Positions 5,020 through 5,542 of a stretch of DNA of 5,542 nt are shown in pieces (the first letter of the stretch is position 1; each line of letters opens with the position of its first letter). A program made the position numbers and the translations under genes. The stretch comes from Candidatus Bathyarchaeota archaeon. GTDB lineage: Archaea; Thermoproteota; Bathyarchaeia; Bathyarchaeales; B26-1. The stretch is from the NCBI GenBank assembly GCA_003662645.1, contig QMYL01000080.1, forward strand, positions 1 to 5,542, read 5' to 3'. A model generated the notes under the pieces. It was not told the DNA's origin, did no database searches, and worked only from the letters and a program-made list of their open reading frames with translations.

Positions 5020-5542
5020 ATGGGGAGTAGAAACATAATCATAAATGGATTGAGGCAGACCCCGCTTGAAGAGCAGATGCTCGAGATAGTGGAGAGGAAG
5101 GGCCTCGGACATCCAGACACGATATGCGACTCGATAATGAACGACGTCTCAGTCAAGCTGAGCATGGAATACCTAAAGAGGTTCGGCAGGATAATGCACC
5201 ACAACATAGATAAAGCCCTACTAGTGGCCGGGGAGGTTGAAACCAGATTTGGCGGCGGAATAGTGAAGGAGCCGATGAAGCTGATCTTCGGGGATAGGGC
5301 GACATACAAAGTTGATGGGGAGGAGATACCGGTCGGGGAGATAGCCATAAAGACGGCGAAGGAATGGATAGAGAAGAACTTGAGATTTGTCGACCCGGAG
5401 GAGCACCTACGCTACCAGATAGAGATAAAACCCGGATCTTCAGCCCTAACCGATATATTCCGTAGGGGGGGCAGAACCTTAGGGGCGAACGACACATCAG
5501 CAGCCGTTGGGTGGGCGCCACTAACAAGAACCGAGAAGATGG
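5020..5542 (+). CDS. mat: Archaeal S-adenosylmethionine synthetase (methionine adenosyltransferase), partial at right edge
   Basis: The enzyme makes S-adenosylmethionine from methionine and ATP in the cytoplasm, supplying the cell's methyl donor. It belongs to the archaeal class, distant from bacterial and eukaryotic MetK. The 174 visible residues are the N-terminal part of a protein normally near 400 aa. Clear family motifs are ERKGLGHPDTICD (25-37), MHHNIDKALLVAGE (59-72), the glycine turn RFGGGIVKEP (76-85), IEIKPGSSALTDIF (134-147) and LGANDTSAAVGWAPL (154-168). The start is ATG at 5020 with an adjacent purine-rich ribosome binding site. It is transcribed divergently from the HTH-CBS regulator gene across 110 bases. 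The reading frame is uninterrupted to the window end, and truncation is due only to the window. Confidence 0.97.
   Translation, partial: MGSRNIIINGLRQTPLEEQMLEIVERKGLGHPDTICDSIMNDVSVKLSMEYLKRFGRIMHHNIDKALLVAGEVETRFGGGIVKEPMKLIFGDRATYKVDGEEIPVGEIAIKTAKEWIEKNLRFVDPEEHLRYQIEIKPGSSALTDIFRRGGRTLGANDTSAAVGWAPLTRTEKM

Noticed and set aside
5016..5527. Minus-strand open frames up to 124 codons opposite the SAM synthetase gene
   Set aside because: The plus strand carries unmistakable archaeal SAM synthetase motifs; the antisense frames are Ser/Pro/Leu-rich and look like shadows.

Overview
The window looks archaeal and chromosomal. It carries an archaeal-type methionine adenosyltransferase, an XRE-HTH/double-CBS regulator of the kind common in archaea, a RecJ-like DHH phosphoesterase, ribosome binding sites close to GGAGGTGATC, and TATA-like boxes. 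Codon use is rich in AGA/AGG and ATA. A thermophilic or deep-branching TACK-type lineage is my best guess, but the sequence does not settle it. I see no rRNA, tRNA, CRISPR array, insertion sequence or phage gene.

Left part (1-976): the first 593 bases are the 5' two thirds of a minus-strand ABC transporter ATPase of the LolD/MacB type, running off the left edge. A gap of about 370 bases follows. It holds the ATPase promoter and, at 745-955 on the minus strand, what looks like the decayed C-terminal end of a protein gene in two frames joined at an AAAGGG run.

Middle (977-3121): a plus-strand gene for a DUF6807 ('PmoA family') protein converges on a minus-strand gene for a zinc-free, BchC-like medium-chain dehydrogenase. 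Their stop codons are 6 bases apart, and a perfect 8-bp hairpin spans both stops. The pair may belong to a carbohydrate or polyol catabolic function, but this is inference.

Right part (3164-5542): HTH-CBS regulator, DHH phosphoesterase and then the dehydrogenase lie in one direction on the minus strand with gaps of 12 and 42 bases, probably one operon or at least a read-through unit. The S-adenosylmethionine synthetase gene starts divergently from the regulator across a 110-bp AT-rich shared promoter region with small palindromes, and is cut by the right edge. The most interesting idea is that the CBS domains sense SAM or a related adenosyl compound, so that the regulator would control the synthetase gene beside it.
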